DNA of 64,000 bases, taken from the NCBI GenBank assembly GCA_964624065.1, contig CAZUWF010000010.1:11339-75338 (forward strand), written 5' to 3'. Source of the stretch: UBA7960 sp964624065 (GTDB taxonomy: Bacteria; Bacteroidota; Bacteroidia; Bacteroidales; UBA7960). Both the position numbers and the translations under genes were made by a program. This document shows, one piece after another, positions 17,505 through 26,357 of the stretch (position 1 is the first letter of the stretch; each line of letters opens with the position of its first letter). The notes beneath the pieces are model-generated. The model searched no databases. It worked only from the letters and a program-made list of their open reading frames with translations, and had not been told where the DNA came from.

Positions 17505-18152
17505 TTACATTATGACCTGCCTGCTTTTTAGAAAATTTTCGTAATCGCCAATGGTATTTATGTTAGATATTGAATTTTCGCCAAGTGTCTCCATATATTT
17601 TACCTCTATATTCTCAAGTAATATCATTACTTTATTAATGTTCTTGTCAAGAAGCACCTTTGCCCTTTCGGCAACCGATTTTCTGTAAACTGCAAAGAGC
17701 GGGTCAGTCTTGCCTGTTGAGCTTATAGGCACAACCGCTTGGTAGTGCCCAATTATTTCAATCATTTTTTTTATGAGGCTAATTTTGGGGTTTGGGTTAT
17801 CGCAGGTTGTAACGAAATTTATTTCACTATCTGAGGCCATAAGAGAGCTGTAAAGCCCCATTAGTGGCCCCTTTTGTTGTTGTAGGTCATAGATTACTGG
17901 AGTTTCAAGGAAACCAAAGTCTTGGTTGGGGTTTGCGCTAATCAGTATCTTACCGAAGTTTCCTTTAAGCTGGTTCACTATGCTTTCTATCATAGTTATG
18001 CCGCCCACCAAAAGGTGGCTTTTGCTCGGGCCTCCCATACGGGTGCTAAGTCCGCCTGCCAATACTATTGCTGTGGTTTGTTGGCCATCCACAGGGGTTA
18101 CCATGGTTTTGGACATAAGCTTTGCGTTATTTTTTGCACGAAGATAAATCAT
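17505..18152 (-). CDS. MobA-like nucleotidyltransferase
   Basis: A protein of up to 215 residues of the MobA-like NTP transferase family; MobA itself attaches GMP to molybdopterin. The sugar-nucleotide-type loop LAGGLSTRMGGPSK is present with the conserved Lys, and VTTCDNP fills the place of the metal-binding Asp motif. No other molybdenum cofactor gene is nearby, so a different NTP-transfer substrate is possible. The start is uncertain: ATG at 18152 is the longest, but ATG at 18116 (MSKTMVTP) is more likely, because the -33 element of the divergent DUF4293 gene lies at 18133-18136. The gene before it on this strand ends far away, so it has its own promoter. Confidence 0.75.
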   Translation of the reverse strand: MIYLRAKNNAKLMSKTMVTPVDGQQTTAIVLAGGLSTRMGGPSKSHLLVGGITMIESIVNQLKGNFGKILISANPNQDFGFLETPVIYDLQQQKGPLMGLYSSLMASDSEINFVTTCDNPNPKISLIKKMIEIIGHYQAVVPISSTGKTDPLFAVYRKSVAERAKVLLDKNINKVMILLENIEVKYMETLGENSISNINTIGDYENFLKSRQVIM

Positions 18153-18165
18153 TTAGCTAATTTTG
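18133..18165 (+). promoter_or_regulatory. Promoter of the DUF4293 gene
   Basis: A full Bacteroidota promoter: -33 TTTG at 18133-18136, a 21-base spacer, then -7 TAATTTTG at 18158-18165. The ATG follows at 18196. Confidence 0.58.
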
Positions 18166-18195
18166 CTTCTTACAATAACCTCCAAATCATATAAA

Positions 18196-18666
18196 ATGAT
18201 ACAACGCATTCAAACGGTTTTTTTGGCCATTTCGGTTTTGGCCTTGATTTTGGTCTTGTTCGTTCCCATTGCCTTGTTTGGGATTGGGGGCGAGACCTTT
18301 ACTTTCGTGATTTCAAAGTTTAATTCTCAATCGGGTCCATTGACTGAAGCAGTTGACGGGGTAAACGGATTGATGATTTTCTTGCTGGCAATTTTTGCAA
18401 TTGCAATAACCATTTTCTCCATTGCAAGCTACCGAAAAAGGTTGGTGCAACTGAAATTGGGCAAAATCAATCTTTTAATTCATTTGGTATTCATTGTATT
18501 AACCTTCTTCCTTGTAGATGGGTCGAAAAGTGCTCTAATGCCCGAAACATTCAGGTACTGCGTTGGCATGACACTGCCCTTGGTATCGGTAGTGTTGCAG
18601 GTTCTTGCCAGCAGGGCTATCGTCAAGGACGAGAAAATGGTAAGGGCTGCCGACAGGATAAGGTAA
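18196..18666 (+). CDS. DUF4293 family membrane protein
   Basis: A 156-residue protein of a family found mainly in Bacteroidota. It opens with the family signature MIQRIQTVFLAIS and has four hydrophobic segments (roughly 5-30, 55-80, 92-112 and 122-145), so it is an inner-membrane protein of unknown function. The start at 18196 is chosen for this signature and because the promoter box ends 30 bases upstream; a frame 11 codons longer runs into that box. The TIGR01212 gene follows 38 bases downstream and is probably cotranscribed. Confidence 0.85.
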   Translation: MIQRIQTVFLAISVLALILVLFVPIALFGIGGETFTFVISKFNSQSGPLTEAVDGVNGLMIFLLAIFAIAITIFSIASYRKRLVQLKLGKINLLIHLVFIVLTFFLVDGSKSALMPETFRYCVGMTLPLVSVVLQVLASRAIVKDEKMVRAADRIR

Positions 18667-18704
18667 CCCCGATCTTCCTTGATACTTGATTAAACGACCT
18701 TGGT

Positions 18705-19640
18705 TTGAAATTCCCATGGGGCGATAACAGACGATTCAACTCTGCTGCCAGTAGGGGAAGGGAATTGTACGGGGGTAGAATTCAAAGAGTTTCGGTAAAT
18801 GCAGGATTTACTTGTCCCAACCGCGATGGAAGTATTGGTTGGGGAGGGTGTACCTTTTGCAACAACGAGGCTTTTACGCCTTCGTACTGCAAGCCAACAA
18901 AGCCCATCGCGGAGCAAATTAACGAGGGCATTAGCTTTTTGGACAATCGGTATCACAAGCCCAAAATATACATTGCATACTTTCAATCTTATTCCAATAC
19001 TTACGCTTCATTTGAAACACTAAAGCAACTTTATGCAGAAGCGCTTGCGCACCCCAAAATCAAAGGAATTGCCATTGGCACCAGGCCCGATTGCGTGGAT
19101 TATCAGAAACTAAACCACATTGCCTGCCTGGCAAGGGATCATATTGTAAGCATAGAGTATGGCCTGGAGTCGTGTTACAACAAAACGCTGCGAATGGTTA
19201 ACAGGGGGCACACTTTCGAAGATTCGGTTCGAGCAATAAAAATGAGCGCCGAACTGGCGTTGCATACAGGCATTCACCTCATTTTTGGGCTGCCCGGCGA
19301 GACTCGCGAAGAAATGCTTGCCCAAGCAGCAATCGTTTCAAAGCTGCCAATCAATGCCATAAAGTTCCATCAACTTCAAATTGTAAGTGGAAGTGTGATG
19401 GATCAGGAATATTCACGATACCCCGACCGCTTTAATCTTTTTGATCTCAATGACTATGTGCAGTTTGCGGTTTCTTTTATCGAGCGACTCAGCCCCCAAA
19501 TAACCATAGAGCGCCTCTCGGGCGAGGTGCCACCTGAATTTAACAAAGGAAAATCGTGGAAGCTTCGAACCGACCAAGTTTTGAGCCTGATTGAAAAAGA
19601 GTTGGAGAGGCGTGACACCTGGCAGGGGAAGTTACTTTGA
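18705..19640 (+). CDS. TIGR01212 family radical SAM protein (YhcC-like)
   Basis: A 311-residue cytoplasmic radical SAM protein. The opening MKFPWGDNRRFN and VSVNAGFTCPNRDGSIG are typical of the TIGR01212/YhcC family. The cluster-binding cysteines are Cys37, Cys49 and Cys52 in an Elp3-like Cx11CxxC layout, not CxxxCxxC. Further family segments are IAYFQSYSNTYA and HLIFGLPGETREEML. The exact reaction of the family is not settled. The start is TTG; no in-frame ATG precedes the conserved N-terminus. It lies 38 bases after the DUF4293 gene. Confidence 0.9.
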   Translation: MKFPWGDNRRFNSAASRGRELYGGRIQRVSVNAGFTCPNRDGSIGWGGCTFCNNEAFTPSYCKPTKPIAEQINEGISFLDNRYHKPKIYIAYFQSYSNTYASFETLKQLYAEALAHPKIKGIAIGTRPDCVDYQKLNHIACLARDHIVSIEYGLESCYNKTLRMVNRGHTFEDSVRAIKMSAELALHTGIHLIFGLPGETREEMLAQAAIVSKLPINAIKFHQLQIVSGSVMDQEYSRYPDRFNLFDLNDYVQFAVSFIERLSPQITIERLSGEVPPEFNKGKSWKLRTDQVLSLIEKELERRDTWQGKLL

Positions 19641-19902
19641 AAATTGACTGCGGCAACGGTTTTGAGATTATGTTGGGGTCAATTGTTGTGAATGTGATTC
19701 CGATGGGGATTAAACCATTGAACCATAAATGGTGGAACAATGAAATTATGGAAAAATACAATCTCCCCGAAAAGTCAGGGGTATCGCATTTGGCGAAATG
19801 AGTTTTGAATTTCTAGGCCTGCCTGCTGTTTATTGCTTTCGGCGCTTTGATTATTAATTTCCATTTTTCTCGTCAAATAGCTTATTACAAATAGCCAAAA
19901 TA

Positions 19903-20472
19903 ATGAAAATCTGTGTTTTTTGCTCTTCGAGCAATTTTCTTGACAGGGTTTACCACGATGAGGCCATTGCCCTTGGCAACTTGTTTGCCAAAAATGGATT
20001 CGAGCTGGTTTATGGGGGAACCACCGTTGGACTTATGGGCAAACTGGCCGAATCTGCCAAATTTGGCGGTGCCAAGGTTACGGGGGTCATTCCTTCCTTC
20101 ATCATGGAAATGGGTTTTGCCAACCTGCAATGCAATGATCTTTTTGTTACCGACAATATGCGCGATCGAAAGGCCAAATTGGAAACAATATCAGATGCAT
20201 TCATTGCCTTGCCGGGGGGATTTGGAACCCTAGAGGAAATACTTGAGATTATCACCCTAAAGCAATTGCAGCGCCACGCCAAGCCAATAGTTTTTATAAA
20301 TACTCGCGGTTTTTACAACCTTTTAGTCTCATTCTTTGAAGAGGTTTTTCAAGAAAAATTTGCCTCGGATAGGTACCGACAAGTTTTTGCCGTGGTGGGC
20401 TCGGCAGCAGAAGCCATCGATTACATAAAAGCCTACCAGCCTTCCATTGTTGGAGACAAGTGGAGTAGGTAG
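19903..20472 (+). CDS. LOG family protein (TIGR00730, Rossmann fold)
   Basis: A 189-residue cytoplasmic protein of the LOG/lysine-decarboxylase-like family. Characterised members are nucleoside 5'-monophosphate phosphoribohydrolases that release free bases (cytokinins in plants and some bacteria). Both signature motifs are present: MRDRK (86-90) and PGGFGTLEE (104-112), which carry the catalytic Arg and Glu. The physiological substrate here is unknown. A hairpin terminator follows, and aroB converges from the other side. Confidence 0.9.
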   Translation: MKICVFCSSSNFLDRVYHDEAIALGNLFAKNGFELVYGGTTVGLMGKLAESAKFGGAKVTGVIPSFIMEMGFANLQCNDLFVTDNMRDRKAKLETISDAFIALPGGFGTLEEILEIITLKQLQRHAKPIVFINTRGFYNLLVSFFEEVFQEKFASDRYRQVFAVVGSAAEAIDYIKAYQPSIVGDKWSR

Positions 20473-20488
20473 TTTTTGGGACAAGGTG

Positions 20489-20530
20489 CCTTGCCTCCTC
20501 ACCATAACCCACGGGGTCAGGCAAGGTTTA
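20489..20530 (+). terminator. Terminator after the LOG family gene
   Basis: An 8-bp stem CCTTGCCT (20489-20496) pairs with AGGCAAGG (20519-20526), followed by TTTATTA. It lies between convergent genes; the T tail favours action on the plus strand. Confidence 0.6.
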
Positions 20531-20562
20531 TTACTTCCCGCCAAGAGGAACTAATGAAAGTG

Positions 20563-21639
20563 TTATTTTAATATGTCATTCAGCTCTTGCAATGCCGAAA
20601 CTATGTCGCTTTGGCTGCATTCAGCAGAGGTGGCACACTGCCCTTTACCACTTAGCAACACAAACCCCGGCACTCCTTCGGTGCTTTTCTTGTCGTGCCT
20701 TATGTAGTTTAAAATGGCCTCTATGCAAGCCGAGCCTAGATGGTAATTGGTGGAATAATTTATCAGGCCTGAAAGGATTTTATTTGAGAGTGGTGTGCTT
20801 ATTAGTCCCTTTTTTTCGGACAATATGGTTTCGGCCATCATTCCTATCAGTATTGCCTCGCCGTGCAATAGAGGGTCATCGTCGTTTAGAAGTGAGAAAG
20901 ATTCAAGGGCGTGCCCTAAAGTATGTCCGAAGTTAAGGGATTTTCTCAACTCCTTTTCATAAGGATCGAGTTGCACTATGTGGGATTTTATTTCTATGGA
21001 TATACGAATTTTTTCGGCATTAATACATTCTATTCCACCTTCAGAAAGTTCTTCAAAATACGAGAAATCGGCAACGAGGCCATGCTTTAGCATTTCGGAA
21101 AAGCCATTTAGCATCTCCCTTGGCGAAAGGGTTTGAAGGAAAGCTGGTGCCACAAAGGCGGCCATTGGCTGACTAAAAACACCTATTATGTTTTTCAGGC
21201 CGTTGAAATCAACTCCCGTCTTGCCACCTACCGCGGCATCGACCATTGCCAAAAGGGATGTTGGTACATTAATGAATCGGATACCCCTTTTGTAAACAGA
21301 AGCCGCAAAACCTCCCAAGTCAGTTATCACTCCACCACCCAAATTAATCAAAACAGAATCTCGCCCGGCATGCTTGTCCGTTAGTATTTCCCATATTACA
21401 TAGCACGTTTCTAGTGTTTTGTTCACCTCGCCAGAGGAAACCTCGATGACTTTCAGCAACAAATTGCCCGGCAACATCCCTTTGAAAATATCAAGGCAAT
21501 GCAGGTTGGTGTTTTCATCTACCAGCACAAAAAACAATTGGCCAGGCTTGAAATGATAATCGAAGAAAACCTGAAAATGGTTCTCATCTTCTGTTTCGAA
21601 GAAAATTGGATGGCCGAGAGGGTTGGTTTGGAGGGTCAT
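20563..21639 (-). CDS. aroB: 3-dehydroquinate synthase
   Basis: A 358-residue cytoplasmic NAD- and metal-dependent enzyme of the shikimate pathway, which cyclises DAHP to 3-dehydroquinate. Conserved segments are GGGVITDLGGFAASVYKRG, the loop VPTSLLAMVDAAVGGKTGVD, and LNFGHTLGHALES, which contains a metal-binding His. Length is normal. It has its own -7 box 17 bases upstream and is divergent from proline dehydrogenase. No other shikimate gene is adjacent. Confidence 0.97.
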   Translation of the reverse strand: MTLQTNPLGHPIFFETEDENHFQVFFDYHFKPGQLFFVLVDENTNLHCLDIFKGMLPGNLLLKVIEVSSGEVNKTLETCYVIWEILTDKHAGRDSVLINLGGGVITDLGGFAASVYKRGIRFINVPTSLLAMVDAAVGGKTGVDFNGLKNIIGVFSQPMAAFVAPAFLQTLSPREMLNGFSEMLKHGLVADFSYFEELSEGGIECINAEKIRISIEIKSHIVQLDPYEKELRKSLNFGHTLGHALESFSLLNDDDPLLHGEAILIGMMAETILSEKKGLISTPLSNKILSGLINYSTNYHLGSACIEAILNYIRHDKKSTEGVPGFVLLSGKGQCATSAECSQSDIVSALQELNDILK

Positions 21640-21656
21640 AGATTGCTTTTTTTACT

Positions 21657-21664
21657 CAAAGGTA
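21657..21664 (-). promoter_or_regulatory. -7 box upstream of aroB
   Basis: Reverse-strand TACCTTTG matches TAnnTTTG and lies 18-25 bases before the aroB ATG. Confidence 0.5.
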
Positions 21665-21759
21665 ATAAAAGTTAGAAGAGTTTGGTGGGATTAAAGGGCT
21701 GAGGATTTGACCATTTCATAATTTGAACCTTGCCACTAATGGGTCGCATCACTTTTATT

Positions 21760-21767
21760 TACCTTTG
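21760..21767 (+). promoter_or_regulatory. -7 box upstream of proline dehydrogenase
   Basis: TACCTTTG matches TAnnTTTG and ends 15 bases before the ATG at 21783. It is divergent from the aroB box, about 95 bp away. Confidence 0.5.
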
Positions 21768-21782
21768 CAAAAAAAATTAAAA

Positions 21783-22967
21783 ATGGTTAACCTAACCAAC
21801 ACTGAAATTGCCTTTAGGGACAAGAGTAACTGCAAGTTGCGGAGGACCCTTATGTTGTTCAGAATTATTTCCAGCCCGAAATTGGTCAAGCTGGGTGCGA
21901 CCATGACCAAATGGGCCCTTAATGCTGGACTTCCTGTATCCTGGATTTTGAAACCAACCATTTTCAACCATTTTTGCGGTGGGGTTTCCATTGATGATTG
22001 CAACAAAACCATTGCTCGGTTGGGTAGCTCAAATATTAAGACAATACTCGATTACTCTGCCGAGGGAAAACAGTCGGAGGCGGATTTCGATTACACCCGC
22101 GACCAAATAATAGCCACAATCATCAAGGCCTCCAATGATGGAAACATCCCTTTTGCGGTGTTCAAACCCACGGGTGTTGGGAGGTTTGGCCTGTTTGAAA
22201 GGGTGCAGGCCAAAAAGGAACTGTCAGAAGCCGAATTTGCCGAATTCGATAGGGTAAAGTCAAGGTTTTCTTTGATTTGCGAAACCGGTGCTAAACTTAA
22301 CATTCCAGTTATGGTTGATGCCGAGGAGAGCTGGATTCAGGGTGTGGTGGATGAAATTGTTGAAGGTCTAATGTGGAAGCACAATCAAAACTACCCTCTT
22401 GTTTTTGCCACCGTGCAAATGTACCGGCACGACAGGCTCGATTACCTAAAAGATCTTGTTGGAAGGGCGCGGAAAAGTGGCTTAAGAGCCGCCGTGAAGC
22501 TGGTGAGGGGTGCCTACATGGAAAAGGAGCGAGAAAGGGCAAGTAAATTAGATTACCCCTCTCCCATTTTTCCCGACAAAAACTGGACCGATACTGCCTT
22601 CGATAATGCCGTGAAATTCTGTGTAGATAATATTAATGATGTTGCAGTATGCATTGGCACCCACAACGAAAAAAGTTCGCTTTTGGGCGCAGAACTCATT
22701 AGCAAGTTGGCTGGTAATCCAGGAAACGCCAACGCTACCTTTTCGCAACTACTCGGGATGAGCGATAACATAACCTACAACCTTGCTGCAGCGGGTTTCA
22801 ACGTAACCAAGTACGTACCCTACGGCCCGGTAAGCGCGGTAGTACCATACCTCATAAGGCGAGCAGAGGAAAACACCTCGGTGGCTGGCCAAACTTCGAG
22901 GGAACTTTCGTTGGTAAGGTCAGAATTGCGCAGAAGGAAGGGAGAAAGCAATAGCAGCCTTAAATAA
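21783..22967 (+). CDS. Proline dehydrogenase (monofunctional)
   Basis: A 394-residue FAD enzyme that oxidises proline to pyrroline-5-carboxylate, donating electrons to the quinone pool. It is the stand-alone type, not fused to P5C dehydrogenase. Conserved segments are MVDAEESWIQ, VKLVRGAYMEKER, CIGTHNEKSS and the substrate-binding C-terminal YLIRRAEENTS. The start at 21783 fits the promoter box; an open frame 20 codons longer would start upstream of that box. It ends with an 8-bp overlap into the convergent pdxB gene. The aldehyde dehydrogenase at 37-39 kb is not obviously its partner. Confidence 0.93.
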   Translation: MVNLTNTEIAFRDKSNCKLRRTLMLFRIISSPKLVKLGATMTKWALNAGLPVSWILKPTIFNHFCGGVSIDDCNKTIARLGSSNIKTILDYSAEGKQSEADFDYTRDQIIATIIKASNDGNIPFAVFKPTGVGRFGLFERVQAKKELSEAEFAEFDRVKSRFSLICETGAKLNIPVMVDAEESWIQGVVDEIVEGLMWKHNQNYPLVFATVQMYRHDRLDYLKDLVGRARKSGLRAAVKLVRGAYMEKERERASKLDYPSPIFPDKNWTDTAFDNAVKFCVDNINDVAVCIGTHNEKSSLLGAELISKLAGNPGNANATFSQLLGMSDNITYNLAAAGFNVTKYVPYGPVSAVVPYLIRRAEENTSVAGQTSRELSLVRSELRRRKGESNSSLK

Positions 22968-24087
22968 TCCCGTAGCCCAGATCCAAAATCATTCTTACAG
23001 CATCTTCTGAAAGGCCATGGGTTACTACCTGAATGGCAGGTGGTTCCCTTCTGATGGGATAATTGCTCCTGAAATCTTCGAAGTTTGATGGGTTTTTTAC
23101 CAACATTTGGTGGTCTTCAAGAATAGGATAAGCCTGTATGCTCAAATCCTCAAAAATTTGGATTCTTGACTTTGCCATATCAGGTACCTGCAATAGGGGT
23201 TTTGGTGGAGGGGGAATATGGCTTGGGCTCCAATCATCAATTCCCAAGCCAAAGAAACGACTGGTTTCCCTAACAACCATGGTTGTACCGTTTGCCTTGC
23301 CTTCGACTGAATAGCCGGCAATGTGAGGGGTGGCAATCGAGGCCAATTGCAATAGCTCGAGGTCAATGTTTGGCTCGTTTTCCCACACATCAACCACGGC
23401 ACCAGCAAGCTTTTTCGCTTTGAGGGCTTTCTTCATCGACTCAGTATTTACAACCTCGCCCCTTGAAGTGTTGATCAACCAAGCTCCTGATTTTGCTTTT
23501 TGAAAAAAAGATTCGCCAGCAAGGTGGTGGGTACTATCCTCGCCATAAAGGCTGAGGGGCACGTGTATAGTAACGATGTCTGAATTTGGCAGAAGCTCAT
23601 CGAGCGAGCAAAATCCCGCAGAACCTTCGGCTCGAGAGCGTGGCGGGTCGTTGACCAAGGTTTTGATACCAATGGCAGCGGCAAGGTTGATCACCTTTTT
23701 TCCTACATTACCGGCTCCAATAACCCCAAGTGTTACTTCTCCAGGTGGTTTTCCCAACTCCCTCAGAACTACTGCCAAAGCGGATGCAATGTATTGTTTT
23801 ACCGAGCCAGAGTTGCATCCCGGGGCACTAACCCATTTTATTCCAAAGGCATCACAATACCCCTTGTCAATGTGATCGTGGCCTATGGTGGCCGAAGCAA
23901 TCAGTTTAACCTCGGTTTTATCGAGCAACATAGCGTTGCAGAGGGTTCGGGTCCTTGTTATGAGTGCGTTGGCATCTAAAAGAATCGCATTTGTAATTAA
24001 CCTTCCCTCGCGGTACTCAACCCTCAAAAAAGGTTCAAGAGCACCTTTGAGAAAAGGAATGGAAATGTCGGCGACAACTTTTAGCAT
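22960..24087 (-). CDS. pdxB: 4-phosphoerythronate dehydrogenase
   Basis: A 375-residue cytoplasmic NAD-dependent 2-hydroxyacid dehydrogenase for pyridoxal phosphate synthesis. The Rossmann motif is GVIGAGNVGKKV. The catalytic Arg, Glu and His can be placed in LINTSRGEVV, VVDVWENEP and IATPHIAGYS. The N-terminal ASATIGHDHID and APGCNSGSV and the long C-terminal dimerisation region mark it as PdxB rather than a general D-lactate or phosphoglycerate dehydrogenase. Its end overlaps the convergent proline dehydrogenase gene by 8 bp. Confidence 0.94.
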   Translation of the reverse strand: MLKVVADISIPFLKGALEPFLRVEYREGRLITNAILLDANALITRTRTLCNAMLLDKTEVKLIASATIGHDHIDKGYCDAFGIKWVSAPGCNSGSVKQYIASALAVVLRELGKPPGEVTLGVIGAGNVGKKVINLAAAIGIKTLVNDPPRSRAEGSAGFCSLDELLPNSDIVTIHVPLSLYGEDSTHHLAGESFFQKAKSGAWLINTSRGEVVNTESMKKALKAKKLAGAVVDVWENEPNIDLELLQLASIATPHIAGYSVEGKANGTTMVVRETSRFFGLGIDDWSPSHIPPPPKPLLQVPDMAKSRIQIFEDLSIQAYPILEDHQMLVKNPSNFEDFRSNYPIRREPPAIQVVTHGLSEDAVRMILDLGYGII

Positions 24088-24106
24088 TCAACTAATATTT
24101 TACAGC

Positions 24107-24114
24107 CAAAGGTA
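24107..24114 (-). promoter_or_regulatory. -7 box upstream of pdxB
   Basis: Reverse-strand TACCTTTG matches TAnnTTTG, 20-27 bases before the pdxB ATG. Confidence 0.5.
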
Positions 24115-24234
24115 ATCAAAGAATCAAATGGGGATTTAAACATTATTTACTTGTGTGGTAAAGCAACCCCATAACAAAACACTGCACCTCCGGGCCAAAA
24201 ATTCTTTTCTGTAGTCCAAGTCTCATTTCTTCAC

Positions 24235-24242
24235 TACCTTTG
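24235..24242 (+). promoter_or_regulatory. -7 box almost touching the DUF3109 start codon
   Basis: TACCTTTG ends only 4 bases before the ATG at 24247. Transcription would start at or next to the start codon, giving a leaderless or nearly leaderless mRNA. Confidence 0.5.
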
Positions 24243-24246
24243 CCAT

Positions 24247-24840
24247 ATGATTGTTATTGGCGACGTCTTGATGTCTGACGAGATTTACTTAGAGCAGTTT
24301 GCTTGCGACCTTGGCAAATGCAAGGGTGCATGCTGCGTTGAGGGCGATGCCGGTGCCCCCCTTTCGCAAGGAGAAAAAGAAACCTTAAACTCCATTTTTG
24401 AAAAGGTAAAACCCTACATGCTCGAAAAGGGTGTTTTGGAGATTGAAAAAAACGGACCTTGGGCGGTGGATATGCAAGGTGAACCCGTAACTCCACTCAT
24501 CGATGGCGGAGCCTGCGCATATGTTCACTTTGACCACGAAGGAGTTTCCAAATGCGCCATAGAAACTGCCTTTTTCAGTGGCGACATAAACTTTCAGAAA
24601 CCCATTTCGTGCCACCTTTACCCCATAAGGGTTACCAGCCACGAGTATTACGATGCACTAAACTACCACAAGTGGCCTATTTGCACCTCTGCCCGAAAAA
24701 AAGGTAGCAAGCAAAAGGTTAGGATGTTTAGATTTGTGAAAGATGCCCTTGTTAGGAGATACGGATCACAATGGTACGAAGAGTTGGACGAATACGTGAA
24801 GTTGGCCTTTGAGAAAACCCAAGGCTCCAAAGGTGAATAA
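24247..24840 (+). CDS. DUF3109 family cysteine-rich protein
   Basis: A 197-residue cytoplasmic protein of unknown function. The family core FACDLGKCKGACCVEGDAGA is rich in cysteine, and further cysteines occur in ISCHLYPIR and WPICTSARKKG. The cluster of Cys suggests an Fe-S cluster or zinc site, resembling the YkgJ/CxxCxxCC-type metal proteins; this is inference. The start matches the usual family N-terminus (MIVIGDVLMSDEI), even though the promoter box lies only 4 bases upstream. It is followed at 80 bp by riboflavin synthase. Confidence 0.85.
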   Translation: MIVIGDVLMSDEIYLEQFACDLGKCKGACCVEGDAGAPLSQGEKETLNSIFEKVKPYMLEKGVLEIEKNGPWAVDMQGEPVTPLIDGGACAYVHFDHEGVSKCAIETAFFSGDINFQKPISCHLYPIRVTSHEYYDALNYHKWPICTSARKKGSKQKVRMFRFVKDALVRRYGSQWYEELDEYVKLAFEKTQGSKGE

Positions 24841-24920
24841 ATTTGGGTGCCCAAATTGGAAAAGACATCTTGGGATCCCCTCAAAATAAATAACAAATTA
24901 CATAACTTAAAATCACTACT

Positions 24921-25529
24921 ATGTTTACAGGGATTGTTGAAACCACTGCAAGGGTTGTAAAAATTGAAAAAGACAGGGGAAATATCCATTTTACGATGGA
25001 AACCCCAATCGCTGACCAAATGAAGGTTGACCAGAGCGTTTCTCACGATGGCGTGTGCCTAACCATTGTTAAAGTTGACAAACAAAAAAACCACTACACC
25101 GTAACTGCAATTCAAGAAACTCTTGAAAAAACCAACATGCGCACGTGGGAAGTTGGCTACCGAGTTAACCTCGAAAGGTGCATGAAGCTTGATGGAAGGC
25201 TCGACGGACACATAGTTCAGGGTCACGTTGACCAAACCGCCTCCTGCACAAGGGTTGAAGAGTTTGACGGCAGCTGGAAGTTTTATTTCGAGTACCACCG
25301 CGGTCCAAAAAACATAACGGTTGAAAAAGGCTCCATTTCGGTAAACGGTGTTAGCCTCACGGTTGTGGATTCAGAACCTGGAATGTTTTCGGTGGCAATA
25401 ATACCCTACACCTACGAGCAAACCAACTTTGGCGACTTCAAGGTTGGCTCGGTGGTAAACCTCGAGTTTGACATAATTGGCAAGTACGTGGCCAAATTGC
25501 TTGATTTGCATTTCGAAGCCAAAAAGTAA
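24921..25529 (+). CDS. ribE: Riboflavin synthase, alpha chain
   Basis: A 202-residue cytoplasmic enzyme that dismutates two molecules of 6,7-dimethyl-8-ribityllumazine to riboflavin. It starts with the hallmark MFTGIVETTARV and is built from two lumazine-binding beta-barrel repeats (about 1-97 and 98-195); SVSHDGVCLTIV and SISVNGVSLTVV are equivalent loops of the two halves. The PnuC-type transporter starts 7 bases after its stop, so they form an operon. I saw no FMN riboswitch upstream. Confidence 0.96.
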   Translation: MFTGIVETTARVVKIEKDRGNIHFTMETPIADQMKVDQSVSHDGVCLTIVKVDKQKNHYTVTAIQETLEKTNMRTWEVGYRVNLERCMKLDGRLDGHIVQGHVDQTASCTRVEEFDGSWKFYFEYHRGPKNITVEKGSISVNGVSLTVVDSEPGMFSVAIIPYTYEQTNFGDFKVGSVVNLEFDIIGKYVAKLLDLHFEAKK

Positions 25530-25536
25530 CGCCTAA

Positions 25537-26169
25537 ATGGATTTTAATTCTTTTCTGGAACAATTTTCCGGAAACCTTGCAAATACATCCTCTTGGGAAA
25601 TAATTGCCGTGGCGTTTGGTATTGCAAGTGTTTGGTTTGCCCGTCAAGCCAACATTTTGGTTTTTCCAACGGGGATTGTTAGCACGGTCATTTACATTTT
25701 CATCTGTTTTTTTGCGAGGTTTTACGCAGATATGGGCATCAATGCTTTCTATACAGCAATGAGCTTTTACGGCTGGTACATGTGGACCCGAAAAGATGCA
25801 AACCAAAAGGTTATTCCCATTAAATGGAACTCACCAAAGCAGCAAATTACTGGTATTGCATTAATCCCCATTCTTTATTTGATAATACTCGGCTTGATTT
25901 GGCTTTTCAACAAGGATGATGTTGAGTACATGCGGTCATACGTGCCATATGTGGATTCTTTCACAACTTCGATTTTCTTGGTTGGAATGTGGTTCATGGC
26001 CCGCAAAAGGGTGGAAAACTGGGTTTACTGGATTGCCGGAAACATAATTTCAATCCCGATGTATTTCGCAAAAGGATTGGTATTCACCAGCTTTCAGTTT
26101 TCGGTATTTTTGGTTTTGGCAATAATGGGGTTTATGGAGTGGAGGAAGAAAGCCGCGAAATGTGAGTAG
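25537..26169 (+). CDS. pnuC: PnuC-family vitamin transporter
   Basis: A 210-residue membrane protein of the PnuC family of vitamin facilitators, with about seven hydrophobic segments. The C-terminal segment NWVYWIAGNIISIPMYFAKG contains the conserved WxxW motif that lines the substrate site. Family members carry nicotinamide riboside (PnuC), thiamine (PnuT) or riboflavin (PnuX), trapped by phosphorylation inside. Position 7 bases after riboflavin synthase hints at riboflavin, but a NadR-kinase-like gene at 40.9 kb and a thiamine-binding-type gene beside it leave the substrate open. Confidence 0.85.
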   Translation: MDFNSFLEQFSGNLANTSSWEIIAVAFGIASVWFARQANILVFPTGIVSTVIYIFICFFARFYADMGINAFYTAMSFYGWYMWTRKDANQKVIPIKWNSPKQQITGIALIPILYLIILGLIWLFNKDDVEYMRSYVPYVDSFTTSIFLVGMWFMARKRVENWVYWIAGNIISIPMYFAKGLVFTSFQFSVFLVLAIMGFMEWRKKAAKCE

Positions 26170-26357
26170 TGAATAGTTAAATACTACCAGTAAAGAGTCT
26201 GCAATGGACAATTTTACAATTGAAAGATGAGAATTAAAAACTACCAATTGAAAAGTGTCCTTGGGATTTTAAGTTTAAAATTAAAACCTTAAATCTCATT
26301 TTGCAACCACCCACCAATCACTAATTACTAATCAATGGCAATTAACAATTTATTAGG

